This document shows positions 1-6,038 of a stretch of 28,419 nucleotides of DNA, piece by piece. Where the stretch lies: the IMG/VR virus record IMGVR_UViG_3300042691_006088, positions 1-28,419 of that record; one strand, given 5' to 3'. The stretch is from a virus. The translations under genes were made by a program, and so were the position numbers. The notes under the pieces are model-generated. The model saw nothing but the letters and a program-made list of their open reading frames with translations, searched no databases and was not told where the DNA came from. Numbering within the stretch: the first letter of the stretch is position 1; each line of letters starts with the position of its first letter.

Positions 1-299
1 ATCGCCCCGAACTTGCTTCGGCTGACACCCTTGCTTCTAAAGATATGTACTATATCTGGCAAGAAATCTACGCAAAGCGTGGTGACGGTGGCGTGAAAAT
101 TGGTTACCCACACTGGCTGTCAAAGCATAACCAAATCCAACGTGGTCTTTTATATTTCCCTGGACCCAACTCTACTGGGGAAACCACTGCTCTTGAGAAG
201 TCTAAACTACAAAAGATTCTCAACGAAAGCGATCCTGTTGAGGAAGCAAACGAAGAAGAGTTCCTCGCAGAGTTGCGTGAAAACGGTATTCAAGTTTAA
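1..299 (+). CDS. Hypothetical protein, 5' end outside the window
   Basis: The reading frame is open from the window edge (first full codon at base 3) to a TAA, so the 5' end lies upstream. The visible C-terminal 98 residues are soluble and mixed-charge. They contain a Trp/Tyr-rich stretch (YYIWQEIYAKRGDGG, KIGYPHWLSKHN) and an acidic tail (EEANEEEFLAEL). The internal ATG at 45 has no Shine-Dalgarno sequence and the frame continues upstream of it, so it is not taken as the start. I do not recognise the family. A strong intrinsic terminator follows within 20 bases, so this is the last gene of its transcription unit. Confidence 0.75.
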   Translation, partial: RPELASADTLASKDMYYIWQEIYAKRGDGGVKIGYPHWLSKHNQIQRGLLYFPGPNSTGETTALEKSKLQKILNESDPVEEANEEEFLAELRENGIQV

Positions 300-315
300 T
301 CGAACTTGAGTTTTT

Positions 316-356
316 AGTTGGGGCGATTATCTGCCATCGTCGCCCCAGCTTTTTTT
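316..356 (+). terminator. Intrinsic terminator
   Basis: An 11-bp stem (316-326 with 340-350; core GGGGCGA/TCGCCCC, one G-U pair) closes a 13-nt loop and runs directly into seven T (350-356). It separates the partial upstream gene from the HTH gene at 384. Confidence 0.9.
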
Positions 357-383
357 ATGATGGCTTTATTATGGAGACTTAAT

Positions 384-641
384 ATGTCTAAACAAGATCT
401 GTTGCTAACCCATCTTGAAAAGGGTAAGGCATTTACTGCTAAGCAAATCTCTGCTTCTTTCGGTATTGCTCACCCAGCTTCTGCTATCCGTAACTTGCGT
501 GAGCAAGGTTATTGCGTGTATGGCAACCGTGCTAAACTCAGCACTGGTAGCGAAGTAGTTAAGTACCGTCTCGGTAAACCAAATCGCCGTATGGTTGCTT
601 TGGCTAACCGTGTTTTCGGTGCTGCGATTTTCACTCGATAA
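384..641 (+). CDS. Small helix-turn-helix (winged-helix-like) protein
   Basis: This 85-aa basic protein has a clear HTH segment at about residues 18-42 (AKQISASFGIAHPASAIRNL). A wing-like segment follows (REQGYCVYGNRAKL, then EVVKYRLG). This is the layout of a small winged-helix DNA-binding protein. It probably binds DNA as a phage regulator; the target is unknown. The ATG at 384 is chosen because GGAG lies 7 bases upstream. A longer frame opening at TTG 318 would begin inside the preceding terminator hairpin. The gene stands alone between two strong terminators, so it is its own small transcription unit. Confidence 0.8.
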   Translation: MSKQDLLLTHLEKGKAFTAKQISASFGIAHPASAIRNLREQGYCVYGNRAKLSTGSEVVKYRLGKPNRRMVALANRVFGAAIFTR

Positions 642-650
642 GTGAGATAC

Positions 651-684
651 GTCTGGATATTCTTCGGAGTATCCAGACTTATTT
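651..684 (+). terminator. Intrinsic terminator with UUCG tetraloop
   Basis: A 12-bp stem (651-662 with 667-678) is closed by a C(UUCG)G tetraloop at 663-666 and followed by TTATTTT. This loop is typical of T4-like phage terminators. It ends the HTH gene. Confidence 0.9.
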
Positions 685-704
685 TCATTTTGAGGATGTG
701 ATGA

Positions 705-920
705 TTGTTTGCTCGATGGTGCAGTACATGGCTTTACATAATTGGTGGGTTAATCTTAATATCAACTAACAGTCCAATGTGGATATGGGCATTTTTAAGT
801 GCTCATACCATACTGTTAATTCTCTCAGCTGAGATGAAAGACTTTAGGTTAAAACTCCAATACTCATTTATGATAGTTGTAGATTATTTTGTTATCATTC
901 ATTTGTTTTTGTTGAGGTAA
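705..920 (+). CDS. Small membrane protein (TTG start)
   Basis: This 71-aa protein is very hydrophobic, with probable membrane helices around residues 9-22 (LYIIGGLILIS) and 26-42 (WIWAFLSAHTILLILSA), and a hydrophobic C-terminus (MIVVDYFVIIHLFLL). The start is TTG at 705, with AGGA 8 bases upstream. The next codon upstream is a stop, and no later ATG keeps the first helix. The ATG at 701 is in another frame, ends after 22 codons and is too close to the Shine-Dalgarno sequence. The stop lies one base before the ATG of the next gene. Function unknown. Confidence 0.6.
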   Translation: MFARWCSTWLYIIGGLILISTNSPMWIWAFLSAHTILLILSAEMKDFRLKLQYSFMIVVDYFVIIHLFLLR

Positions 921-921
921 T

Positions 922-1260
922 ATGGCTACTAAAGAAGAAGTTAAAAAATCGCAAAACGCAACAACAGGTGGTCGCAAGTTTGACGGTGGTAAACTCCAAT
1001 ATGGTTTAGTCCCTCCGCTTGCATTAAAAGCCACTGTAGAGATTCTAACATTTGGTGCGGAGAAATATGAACCAGATAACTGGAAGCATGTTCCTGATTC
1101 CAAGCGTAGGTACTTTGACGCAATGCAAAGACACCTTTGGGCATGGAAAGAAGGCGAGCAAAATGATCCAGAAACTGGAAAGAACCACTTGGCTCATGCA
1201 ATGTGTTGCTTAATGTTCTTATATGAGCACGATGTCAAATATTCAAAGGATTCAAAATGA
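922..1260 (+). CDS. DUF5664-type dATP/dGTP diphosphohydrolase-like (MazG-like) protein
   Basis: This 112-aa protein has the signature of the phage family called dATP/dGTP diphosphohydrolase N-terminal or DUF5664: GGRKFDGGKLQYGLVPPLAL, then EILTFGAEKYEPDNWKHV, then RHLWAWKEGEQNDPETGKNH followed by LAHAMCCLMFL. Members are all-alpha NTP pyrophosphohydrolase relatives thought to hydrolyse dNTPs or modified dNTPs, and so would shape the nucleotide pool during phage replication. The conserved E and H residues of that core are present (E47, H75, E82, H88). GAGG lies 5 bases before the ATG. The next gene overlaps its stop (ATGA), indicating translational coupling. Substrate specificity cannot be read from the sequence. 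Confidence 0.75.
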   Translation: MATKEEVKKSQNATTGGRKFDGGKLQYGLVPPLALKATVEILTFGAEKYEPDNWKHVPDSKRRYFDAMQRHLWAWKEGEQNDPETGKNHLAHAMCCLMFLYEHDVKYSKDSK

Positions 1261-1433
1261 TTAAAATGATTCTGGCTTTTATTTCTCTCTTTGTTATTTT
1301 CTTTATCAGTATAGATCTATTCAGAAAGTTTACAAAGAAAGAACAATGGAAGGTAGTTAAGATGGCAGCATATAGTGTTGGCATTTCCCTTCTTGTTATT
1401 ATTTTTCTCACCACCCTCGTTGTTTTATTTTAA
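1257..1433 (+). CDS. Small two-helix membrane protein
   Basis: This 58-aa gene starts with the ATGA overlap of the previous stop and has AAAGGA about 6 bases upstream of the ATG. The product has one hydrophobic segment at about residues 3-20 (KMILAFISLFVIFFISIDLF), a short basic loop (RKFTKKEQWKVVK) and a second hydrophobic segment to the C-terminus (GISLLVIIFLTTLVVLF). It is most likely an inner-membrane hairpin. I do not recognise the family. It lies between the nucleotide-pool gene and the SPFH lipoprotein, so the latter two may act together at the membrane. Confidence 0.7.
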   Translation: MIKMILAFISLFVIFFISIDLFRKFTKKEQWKVVKMAAYSVGISLLVIIFLTTLVVLF

Positions 1434-1445
1434 AGGAAATTGATT

Positions 1446-2240
1446 ATGAAAAGCGTATTGAAAATCTCTGCTCTGGTTGCTGCTGTTGCTTTGGCAACTG
1501 GCTGTACTCGTATTGAGACAGGTGAAGTTGGTGTTCGTGTTGGCTTTGATAAACAAGTCAAACCTGGAGAATTGCTTCCTGGATCTTTCAACCAAACACT
1601 AATCGGCGACGTTCTTACTTTCCCTGTGAAAGATGTTAACGTAGTTCTTAACGATATGACACCTGTCGCAAAAGACAATAGCACTATGAAAGAACTTGAT
1701 GCTGTGGTTGTCTATAACATTAATCCTCAGAATGTTGCTGAACTGTATTCAACAAAGAACAAAGCATTCCATGCTGAGTTTAAAGGTGATACCTTCGTAA
1801 TGTATAACTACGTTGTTCAGAATGCACGTAATGCTATTTACAAAGCTGCTCGCAAATATGAAGCGTTAGATATGGCAGATAATCGTGAGAACATGGAGAA
1901 CATGATTCGTGAAGAGATTCAAAAGAATCTTGCTGAAGAAAAACTTGATGGTTCTATCACCATTAGTCAAGTGTTGATTCGTAACGTAGTCCCAGCTGAC
2001 AGCGTTGTTGAATCTGCTAATGCTTTGGTTCGTTCTAAGAATGAATACAAACAAAAGGAAGTAGAAGTGCAGACTGCTAAGAAAGAAGCAGAACGTATGG
2101 CTGCTCTAGCAAACAACTCTGCTAGTTCTATTGCGTTTATGAATGCTCAGGCTGCATTGAATATTTCAGAAGGTATTAAGAACGGTAAGGTGCAAACTAT
2201 TGTAGTTCCTGCAAACTTTAATGCTCTGATGCTGAAATGA
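1446..2240 (+). CDS. SPFH/band-7 (prohibitin-like) lipoprotein
   Basis: This 264-aa protein begins with a lipoprotein signal (MKSVLKISALVAAVALATGC), with the lipobox cysteine at C20. An SPFH/band-7-type beta domain follows (ETGEVGVRVGFDKQVKPGEL, then FPVKDVNVVLND, then TMKELDAVVVYNI). Next comes a helical segment (YEALDMADNRENMENMIREE) and a charged coiled coil (NEYKQKEVEVQTAKKEAERM). Prohibitin/stomatin-like proteins of this kind occur in marine T4-like phages; their phage role is not established and may be membrane scaffolding or host membrane control. The ATG at 1446 is chosen because AGGA lies 8 bases upstream; a TTG at 1440 is too close. The lipid anchor instead of a transmembrane helix is notable. 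Confidence 0.8.
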   Translation: MKSVLKISALVAAVALATGCTRIETGEVGVRVGFDKQVKPGELLPGSFNQTLIGDVLTFPVKDVNVVLNDMTPVAKDNSTMKELDAVVVYNINPQNVAELYSTKNKAFHAEFKGDTFVMYNYVVQNARNAIYKAARKYEALDMADNRENMENMIREEIQKNLAEEKLDGSITISQVLIRNVVPADSVVESANALVRSKNEYKQKEVEVQTAKKEAERMAALANNSASSIAFMNAQAALNISEGIKNGKVQTIVVPANFNALMLK

Positions 2241-2374
2241 TTGCGGAAGTCATTCTTTGGGGATTCTTTAGTGCGTTTGGATGGTGGGGTGCTCAACATT
2301 ACATAATTGAACCCTACTTTCCACCACCTATCGAACGTAAGCAAGAAAAAAATTTGACAAGTGAGTCAAAATGA
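2237..2374 (+). CDS. Small membrane-associated protein
   Basis: This 45-aa gene begins with the ATGA overlap of the SPFH stop, so translation is probably coupled. The N-terminal half is one hydrophobic, Trp-rich helix (AEVILWGFFSAFGWWGAQHY). A proline-rich turn (EPYFPPPIERK) and a charged tail follow. Similar tiny proteins occur in T4-like phages, but no function is known to me. The 3' end of the gene contains the gp45 promoter. Confidence 0.6.
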   Translation: MIAEVILWGFFSAFGWWGAQHYIIEPYFPPPIERKQEKNLTSESK

Positions 2375-2382
2375 GGTATAAT
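2354..2382 (+). promoter_or_regulatory. Consensus sigma70 promoter for gp45
   Basis: A perfect TTGACA (2354-2359) and a perfect TATAAT (2377-2382) are separated by 17 bp, with predicted start near 2389. The -35 lies inside the inverted repeat TTTGAC-N6-GTCAAA (2353-2370). The gp45 gene has AGGAG about 6 bases before its ATG. Confidence 0.9.
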
Positions 2383-2422
2383 TTTATATACATAGTTATG
2401 AGTTTATTGACAGGAGAAACAA

Positions 2423-3085
2423 ATGAAAATTAGTAAAAAGACGATTGAGTTGCTAAAGAACTTCGCAAATATCAATCCAAACTTGATGATTAAGCAAGGC
2501 AATCGACTTGCAACTATCACTGCCCATAAGAATGTTATGGCAAGTGTAACTGTTGACGAATCATTCCCAAATGACTTTGGTATCTATGATTTGAATGAGT
2601 TCCTTGGTGCAGTATCATTATTTGAGGATCCAGATTTTGCGTTCAGTGGCTCTGATGTTAAAATCAAGCAGGATAAAAACAGTATCAAGTTTGGCGCAGC
2701 AGATGCTTCAGTTTTGACAACACCGCAAAAGGAAATCGTTTTTCCTGACAGCGACATTGACTTTAATGTAAGTGCATCTAACCTTGCGATGATTCAGAAG
2801 ACATCTTCTATTCTTCGTGGTAGCGACTTATCTATTTCTGGTGATGGTTCAAAGATCACCGCAACTGTTCTTGATAAAAAGAACCCAGCATTGAACACCT
2901 ATTCTCTTGAACTTGGCGCAACTGATAAAACATTCAACGTGTTCTTGAAAGTTGAAAACCTAAAAATGTTGCCAGGAGATTATTCGGTGTCTGTATCTAA
3001 GAAGAAAATCTCTCGCTTCAAAGCAGCAGGTGGTGACCTTGTTTACTACGTAGCAGTTGAAGCAGATACTACATTCGACTTCTAA
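2423..3085 (+). CDS. 45: Sliding clamp (gp45)
   Basis: This 220-aa protein is close to T4 gp45 (228 aa) and lies in the conserved order clamp, clamp loader, regA, polymerase. Recognisable clamp segments are ISKKTIELLKNFANINPNLM, FGIYDLNEFLGAVSLFEDPD, LTTPQKEIVFPDSDIDFNVS and the C-terminal KKKISRFKAAGGDLVYYVAV. It forms a trimeric ring on DNA that tethers gp43 and, in T4, the late transcription factors gp33 and gp55. It has its own consensus promoter and a good ribosome binding site. A GAAA-loop hairpin follows the stop. Several proteins in this window end in peptides that look like clamp-binding tails. Confidence 0.93.
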   Translation: MKISKKTIELLKNFANINPNLMIKQGNRLATITAHKNVMASVTVDESFPNDFGIYDLNEFLGAVSLFEDPDFAFSGSDVKIKQDKNSIKFGAADASVLTTPQKEIVFPDSDIDFNVSASNLAMIQKTSSILRGSDLSISGDGSKITATVLDKKNPALNTYSLELGATDKTFNVFLKVENLKMLPGDYSVSVSKKKISRFKAAGGDLVYYVAVEADTTFDF

Positions 3086-3090
3086 AAACA

Positions 3091-3112
3091 GGGGAGGAAA
3101 CTCCCCTTACTT
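3091..3112 (+). terminator. GAAA-tetraloop hairpin after gp45 (weak terminator or attenuator)
   Basis: GGGGAG (3091-3096) pairs with CTCCCC (3101-3106) across a GAAA loop, followed by an imperfect T-rich stretch. The next gene starts 11 bases downstream, and the only GGAGG-like sequence near it is in the 5' arm. The hairpin may therefore reduce both read-through and translation of the nuclease-like gene. Confidence 0.5.
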
Positions 3113-3116
3113 TATT

Positions 3117-3686
3117 ATGAATTCTGATGAAGTCGCACACCTACTAAACATTTTAGAATCAATTGATGATTTTAAAGGTAAGTATGGATATAATCCATTT
3201 GACAATTATGCTTGGCGTGAGGTCTTAACATTTGACTACCTTAAAGCACATTACCCTTCAATCAAAAAGTTGGCTGGTAGATATGGCGCTGATGGTGTAT
3301 GTCCTGAATTAAATCTCGTACATATAGAACAGAAATCTGTTAAGACACGGAAGCGTAAGAAGACAAACGATTACAATGTATATGGTAGTAAGTATCAAAT
3401 CGACTTGTCTAAGAAATTAGATAAACTACTATCTGCAGATGCTTTTGTGTTTTCTTTATTTGATGCCAACACTAGTAGCCATCCTGTCAATGTTCTTTTT
3501 ATTCACCAGCCTGAAAATGTTTCTAAAGTGAAAGATTTGATACTTCAGAAACAAAAAGACTTTGATAAAATGGAAGCAGAGAAAAAGACACACGAGCATA
3601 TTGATTTGATATATAGTGAAATAGAATTACTTGGTGAACAATTTGGCGATTACAAGCCATCTAATCTTATGGAGTTTTTATTATGA
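3117..3686 (+). CDS. Predicted PD-(D/E)XK-type nuclease in the clamp/clamp-loader operon
   Basis: This 189-aa protein has no counterpart at this position in T4. Residues 57-76 (GADGVCPELNLVHIEQKSVK) fit the PD-(D/E)XK nuclease core: D59, then a strand ending in E71-Q-K73. An upstream helix carries E35, and a downstream hydrophobic strand is DAFVFSLFDA. The fold assignment is inference from this motif order. The C-terminus (NLMEFLL) resembles the hydrophobic-acidic clamp-binding tails of T4-like phages and the gp43 tail here (NLEEFFG). The ATG at 3117 is chosen over an upstream TTG that would overlap gp45. The stop overlaps the gp44 start (ATGA). It may be a replication-associated endonuclease held at the clamp. 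Confidence 0.6.
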   Translation: MNSDEVAHLLNILESIDDFKGKYGYNPFDNYAWREVLTFDYLKAHYPSIKKLAGRYGADGVCPELNLVHIEQKSVKTRKRKKTNDYNVYGSKYQIDLSKKLDKLLSADAFVFSLFDANTSSHPVNVLFIHQPENVSKVKDLILQKQKDFDKMEAEKKTHEHIDLIYSEIELLGEQFGDYKPSNLMEFLL

Positions 3687-4630
3687 GTGAACGTGAGCAG
3701 TATCTATGGGTTGAGAAATATCGCCCACAAAAAATTGATGATTGTATTTTGCCTGAAGGTTTGAAAAATACATTCAAAGAGTTTATCCAATCTGGTGAAC
3801 TTCCAAACTTCCTGTTCTGCGGTTCAGCAGGTACAGGTAAAACGACAGCAGCGAAGGCACTATGTAATGAAGTTGGTGCTGAGTATATTGTGATCAATGG
3901 TTCAGATGAAGGTCGTAAGATTGACACTCTGCGAACTACAATCACTTCTTTCGCAGCAGCAGTTTCTCTTGACGCAAGAAAGCGTGTTGTTATTATTGAT
4001 GAAGCAGACTATATGAATGCTGATTCTGTTCAACCTGCGTTGCGTGCATTTATCGAAGAGTTTTCTAATAACTGCCGATTCATCTTTACATGTAACTTTA
4101 AGAATCGAATCATTGAACCACTCCACAGTCGTTGTGCTGTTGTAGAGTTTAAGATTGACGCAAAAGAAAAGCAAGAGATCGCTGGTAAATTCTTCAAGAG
4201 AGTTTCTGCTATCCTTACGGAAGAGAAAGTTGCTTTTGATTCTAAGGTAGTTGCTGAATTGATTATGAAGCACTTCCCTGACTATCGTCGCATTCTTAAT
4301 GAACTACAACGATACAGTGTTAGCGGAACTATCGATGCAGATATTCTGTCAAGTGTTTCTGAAGAATCATTCAAAGATCTAATTGCCAATCTTAAGGGTA
4401 TGAACTTCAACGAAGTGCGCAAATGGGTCGCACGTAATTCTGATATGGATACAGCTGGTTTATTTGACCAACTATATACTACTGCGTCAGAATATGTTGA
4501 ACCAAAAAGTATCCCCCAACTTGTTGTTATTCTTGCGGACTATCAATACAAGTCTGCTTTTGTTGCCAACCAAGAACTTAATACCATGGCAGCGATGACG
4601 GAGATTATGACATCATGTAAGTTTAAGTGA
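3683..4630 (+). CDS. 44: Clamp loader ATPase large subunit (gp44)
   Basis: This 315-aa AAA+ protein (T4 gp44 is 319 aa) has the N-terminal clamp-loader signature LWVEKYRPQKIDD, Walker A GSAGTGKT at residues 47-54, Walker B IIDEAD ending at residue 109, and the trans-acting SRC motif at 149-151. It is the ATPase that, with gp62, opens and loads the gp45 ring at primer-template junctions. Translation is coupled to the preceding nuclease-like gene through an ATGA overlap. The C-terminal helical collar domain is intact (LVVILADYQYKSAFVANQEL). Confidence 0.95.
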   Translation: MSEREQYLWVEKYRPQKIDDCILPEGLKNTFKEFIQSGELPNFLFCGSAGTGKTTAAKALCNEVGAEYIVINGSDEGRKIDTLRTTITSFAAAVSLDARKRVVIIDEADYMNADSVQPALRAFIEEFSNNCRFIFTCNFKNRIIEPLHSRCAVVEFKIDAKEKQEIAGKFFKRVSAILTEEKVAFDSKVVAELIMKHFPDYRRILNELQRYSVSGTIDADILSSVSEESFKDLIANLKGMNFNEVRKWVARNSDMDTAGLFDQLYTTASEYVEPKSIPQLVVILADYQYKSAFVANQELNTMAAMTEIMTSCKFK

Positions 4631-4637
4631 GGTAATC

Positions 4638-4967
4638 ATGCTTGAATTTTTTGTTATGGCTATTATTGTAGCATTGGTGTATCTTACAGGATTCAAACGT
4701 GGTTATGAAGCACGTGAACGAGAAGCCATCAAAAAACTTGATGGACTTATGGATGCCTTTGAGGAACATGAGAAAGAGAATACTATTCGTGTAAAGATTG
4801 AAAGGGTTAATGATACTTTCTTTGTTTATAACGAAGACGACTCATCATTCATGGCTCAGGGTAAGACTAAAAAAGATATCAGTAAAGTCTTAAATGACAG
4901 GTTTCCTAATAAGAAATTTTCAGCCAATGAAGAAAACCTAAGACAAGTGGGGTTTAATAATGAGTAA
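4638..4967 (+). CDS. Conserved membrane-anchored protein between gp44 and gp62
   Basis: This 109-aa protein has an N-terminal membrane anchor (residues 1-18, MLEFFVMAIIVALVYLTG). A basic, coiled-coil-like stretch follows (FKRGYEAREREAIKKLDGLM), then a small alpha/beta C-terminal region (IRVKIERVNDTFFVYNEDDS). GAGG lies 5 bases before the ATG. It overlaps the gp62 start by 8 bases. Small unknown proteins at this position occur in marine T4-like phages. The anchor would place it at the inner membrane, but no function is established. Confidence 0.7.
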   Translation: MLEFFVMAIIVALVYLTGFKRGYEAREREAIKKLDGLMDAFEEHEKENTIRVKIERVNDTFFVYNEDDSSFMAQGKTKKDISKVLNDRFPNKKFSANEENLRQVGFNNE

Positions 4968-5346
4968 ATTATCCCCATTTGACTTCCTCAACGCTATCAA
5001 TCTAACCAAAGAAGATCTACTGGAGAAAGATCCTCAGAACGTAAAAGAGTATAATGCTTTTATGGTCAATAAAGGTTTATCCTACTTTGCCGATACAGTT
5101 ATGCAGGCAAACGAGATGAACCGTCTTTACGACGCACCTAAGAAATGGCAATTTCAATATTTACTAAATAGTATTACCAAGAAAAAAAGATTCTCAAAGT
5201 GGCATAAAGCAGATGTGTCCAAAGATCTTTCCTTGGTCATGGAGTACTATGGCTACTCTAGTGAAAAAGCGACAGTGGCTTTGAGTTTACTAACTCAAGA
5301 CCAATTGAAAAATATTGAAGAACGATTAAACAAAGGTGGAAGATAA
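4960..5346 (+). CDS. 62: Clamp loader small subunit (gp62, cyanophage type)
   Basis: This 128-aa protein is shorter than T4 gp62 (187 aa) but fits the marine T4-like gp62 family. It carries the segments YNAFMVNKGLSYFADTVMQA, NEMNRLYDAPKKWQFQYLLN and KKRFSKWHKADVSKDLSLVM, and its position between gp44 and regA is conserved. It completes the gp44/gp62 clamp loader, contacting clamp and DNA without an ATPase site. A GGGG stretch 7 bases before the ATG serves as Shine-Dalgarno sequence. The stop overlaps the regA start (TAATG). Confidence 0.85.
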   Translation: MSKLSPFDFLNAINLTKEDLLEKDPQNVKEYNAFMVNKGLSYFADTVMQANEMNRLYDAPKKWQFQYLLNSITKKKRFSKWHKADVSKDLSLVMEYYGYSSEKATVALSLLTQDQLKNIEERLNKGGR

Positions 5347-5762
5347 TGACCGTTGAGATGATCTATTATGATTGGACAGCCGACTCTATGTTGGAAGTCC
5401 TATTAGACGAACCAGACAATTTCTTAAAGATTCGTGAAACTCTAACACGAATCGGAATCGCATCAAGAAAAGACAAGAAACTTTATCAATCTTGCCATAT
5501 ATTACATAAGCAAGGTAGATACTTCATTGTCCATTTCAAAGAACTCTTTGCGTTAGATGGCAAAGAATCTAATATCACATCAAACGATATTGAGCGAAGA
5601 AATACTATTGCAAAGTTGTTGGCGGATTGGGGTCTATTAAAGATTTTACATCCAGCTAAAGCTGAACCGCAAGCATCCCTTTCTCAAATTAAAGTTGTCT
5701 CTTACAAAGAAAAAGATGACTGGGAACTTGTTCCAAAGTACAATATCGGTAAGAAGAAATAA
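5346..5762 (+). CDS. regA: RegA translational repressor
   Basis: This 138-aa protein matches T4 RegA (122 aa) over most of its length: NFLKIRETLTRIGIASRKDK, LYQSCHILHKQGRYFIVHFK, NTIAKLLADWGLL and the C-terminal WELVPKYNIG. RegA binds the initiation region of early phage mRNAs and represses their translation. The first ATG (5346) has GGTGGA 5 bases upstream and overlaps the gp62 stop, giving a 14-residue extension compared with T4. An internal ATG at 5388 would give the T4-like N-terminus but has a poorer ribosome site. RegA commonly targets clamp, loader and helicase messages, all encoded nearby. Confidence 0.93.
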   Translation: MTVEMIYYDWTADSMLEVLLDEPDNFLKIRETLTRIGIASRKDKKLYQSCHILHKQGRYFIVHFKELFALDGKESNITSNDIERRNTIAKLLADWGLLKILHPAKAEPQASLSQIKVVSYKEKDDWELVPKYNIGKKK

Positions 5763-5780
5763 AGGTTTCAGTTACCTCAA

Positions 5781-5807
5781 ACTAATGATTTTCATTAGCG
5801 TGTTTTT
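5781..5807 (+). terminator. Weak terminator after regA
   Basis: A perfect 7-bp AT-rich hairpin, CTAATGA (5781-5787) with TCATTAG (5791-5797), is followed four bases later by a run of six T (5802-5807). The low-GC stem and the gap before the T run make termination partial at best. Confidence 0.5.
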
Positions 5808-5821
5808 TGTTCTTTCTTCTA

Positions 5822-5849
5822 TATAATTATACGGATAATATTTCCGTAT
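5822..5849 (+). promoter_or_regulatory. Possible promoter and 5' hairpin of the pqqA-like gene
   Basis: A perfect TATAAT lies at 5822-5827, but the -35 region at 17 bp (GTGTTT) is poor. Just downstream, ATACGGA (5829-5835) pairs with TCCGTAT (5843-5849) to form a 7-bp hairpin in the leader. A transcript starting near 5834 would have a leader of about 37 bases ending in a strong Shine-Dalgarno sequence. Confidence 0.35.
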
Positions 5850-5870
5850 CTTTAATTAAGGAGAATGATT

Positions 5871-5942
5871 ATGTGGACAAAACCAGCTGCTACTGAAATG
5901 CGTTTCGGTTTCGAAGTAACGATGTATGTTGCAAACAGATAA
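5871..5942 (+). CDS. pqqA: PqqA-like pyrroloquinoline quinone precursor peptide
   Basis: This 23-residue peptide begins MWTKPAATEM and ends RFGFEVTMYVANR. It matches the known PqqA pattern end to end, including length, the N-terminal MW-KP, and the E-x-x-x-Y core (E15, Y19) in GFEVTMY that PqqE cross-links and that becomes PQQ. The start is ATG 5871, with a full AAGGAGA sequence 6 bases upstream; the in-frame ATG at 5865 is too close to it. The gene is isolated between a weak terminator (5781-5807) and a strong UUCG terminator (6002-6023). No pqqB-F gene is in the window, so host enzymes would have to process it. The inferred role is raising PQQ supply for host quinoprotein dehydrogenases. 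The match is unusually good for so short a peptide, but function is untested. Confidence 0.85.
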   Translation: MWTKPAATEMRFGFEVTMYVANR

Positions 5943-5988
5943 GTCTGATTTGGAACGCTGGCTCGAAAGTTTGGGCGATTGCGTTTAA
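5926..5988 (+). CDS. Possible 20-aa ORF overlapping the 3' end of pqqA (doubtful)
   Basis: In the +1 frame relative to pqqA, an ATG at 5926 opens 20 codons that read MLQTDKSDLERWLESLGDCV. The composition is protein-like and amphipathic helical, and it fills most of the otherwise empty space before the terminator. It has no Shine-Dalgarno sequence, so it could only be translated by coupling to pqqA, or it may be a remnant of an older gene. I cannot assign it. Confidence 0.25.
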   Translation: MLQTDKSDLERWLESLGDCV

Positions 5989-6001
5989 AAAACATATAGA
6001 G

Positions 6002-6023
6002 AAACCCACTTCGGTGGGTTTTT
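6002..6023 (+). terminator. Intrinsic terminator with UUCG tetraloop after pqqA
   Basis: AAACCCAC (6002-6009) pairs perfectly with GTGGGTTT (6014-6021) across a TTCG loop and ends in five T (6019-6023). It insulates the pqqA-like gene from hsp20. Confidence 0.93.
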
Positions 6024-6026
6024 CAT

Positions 6027-6034
6027 TATAAATA
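6027..6034 (+). promoter_or_regulatory. T4-type late promoter upstream of hsp20
   Basis: A perfect TATAAATA octamer, the T4 late promoter consensus read by the gp55 sigma factor with the gp45 clamp, lies directly after the pqqA terminator. The predicted start is near 6041, giving a leader of about 185 nt for hsp20. Confidence 0.75.
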
Positions 6035-6038
6035 ATTT

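Noticed and set aside
318-383. Upstream TTG start giving a 107-aa version of the HTH protein
   Set aside because: The extra codons lie in the terminator hairpin and T run, and ATG 384 has a good ribosome site.
2407-2412. Second TTGACA in the gp45 leader
   Set aside because: No -10 at the right distance; the bases run into the Shine-Dalgarno region.
5865-5990. pqqA as the 5' half of a frameshifted longer gene with the following 20-aa frame
   Set aside because: The 23-aa peptide ends exactly where bacterial PqqA ends, so no frameshift is needed.
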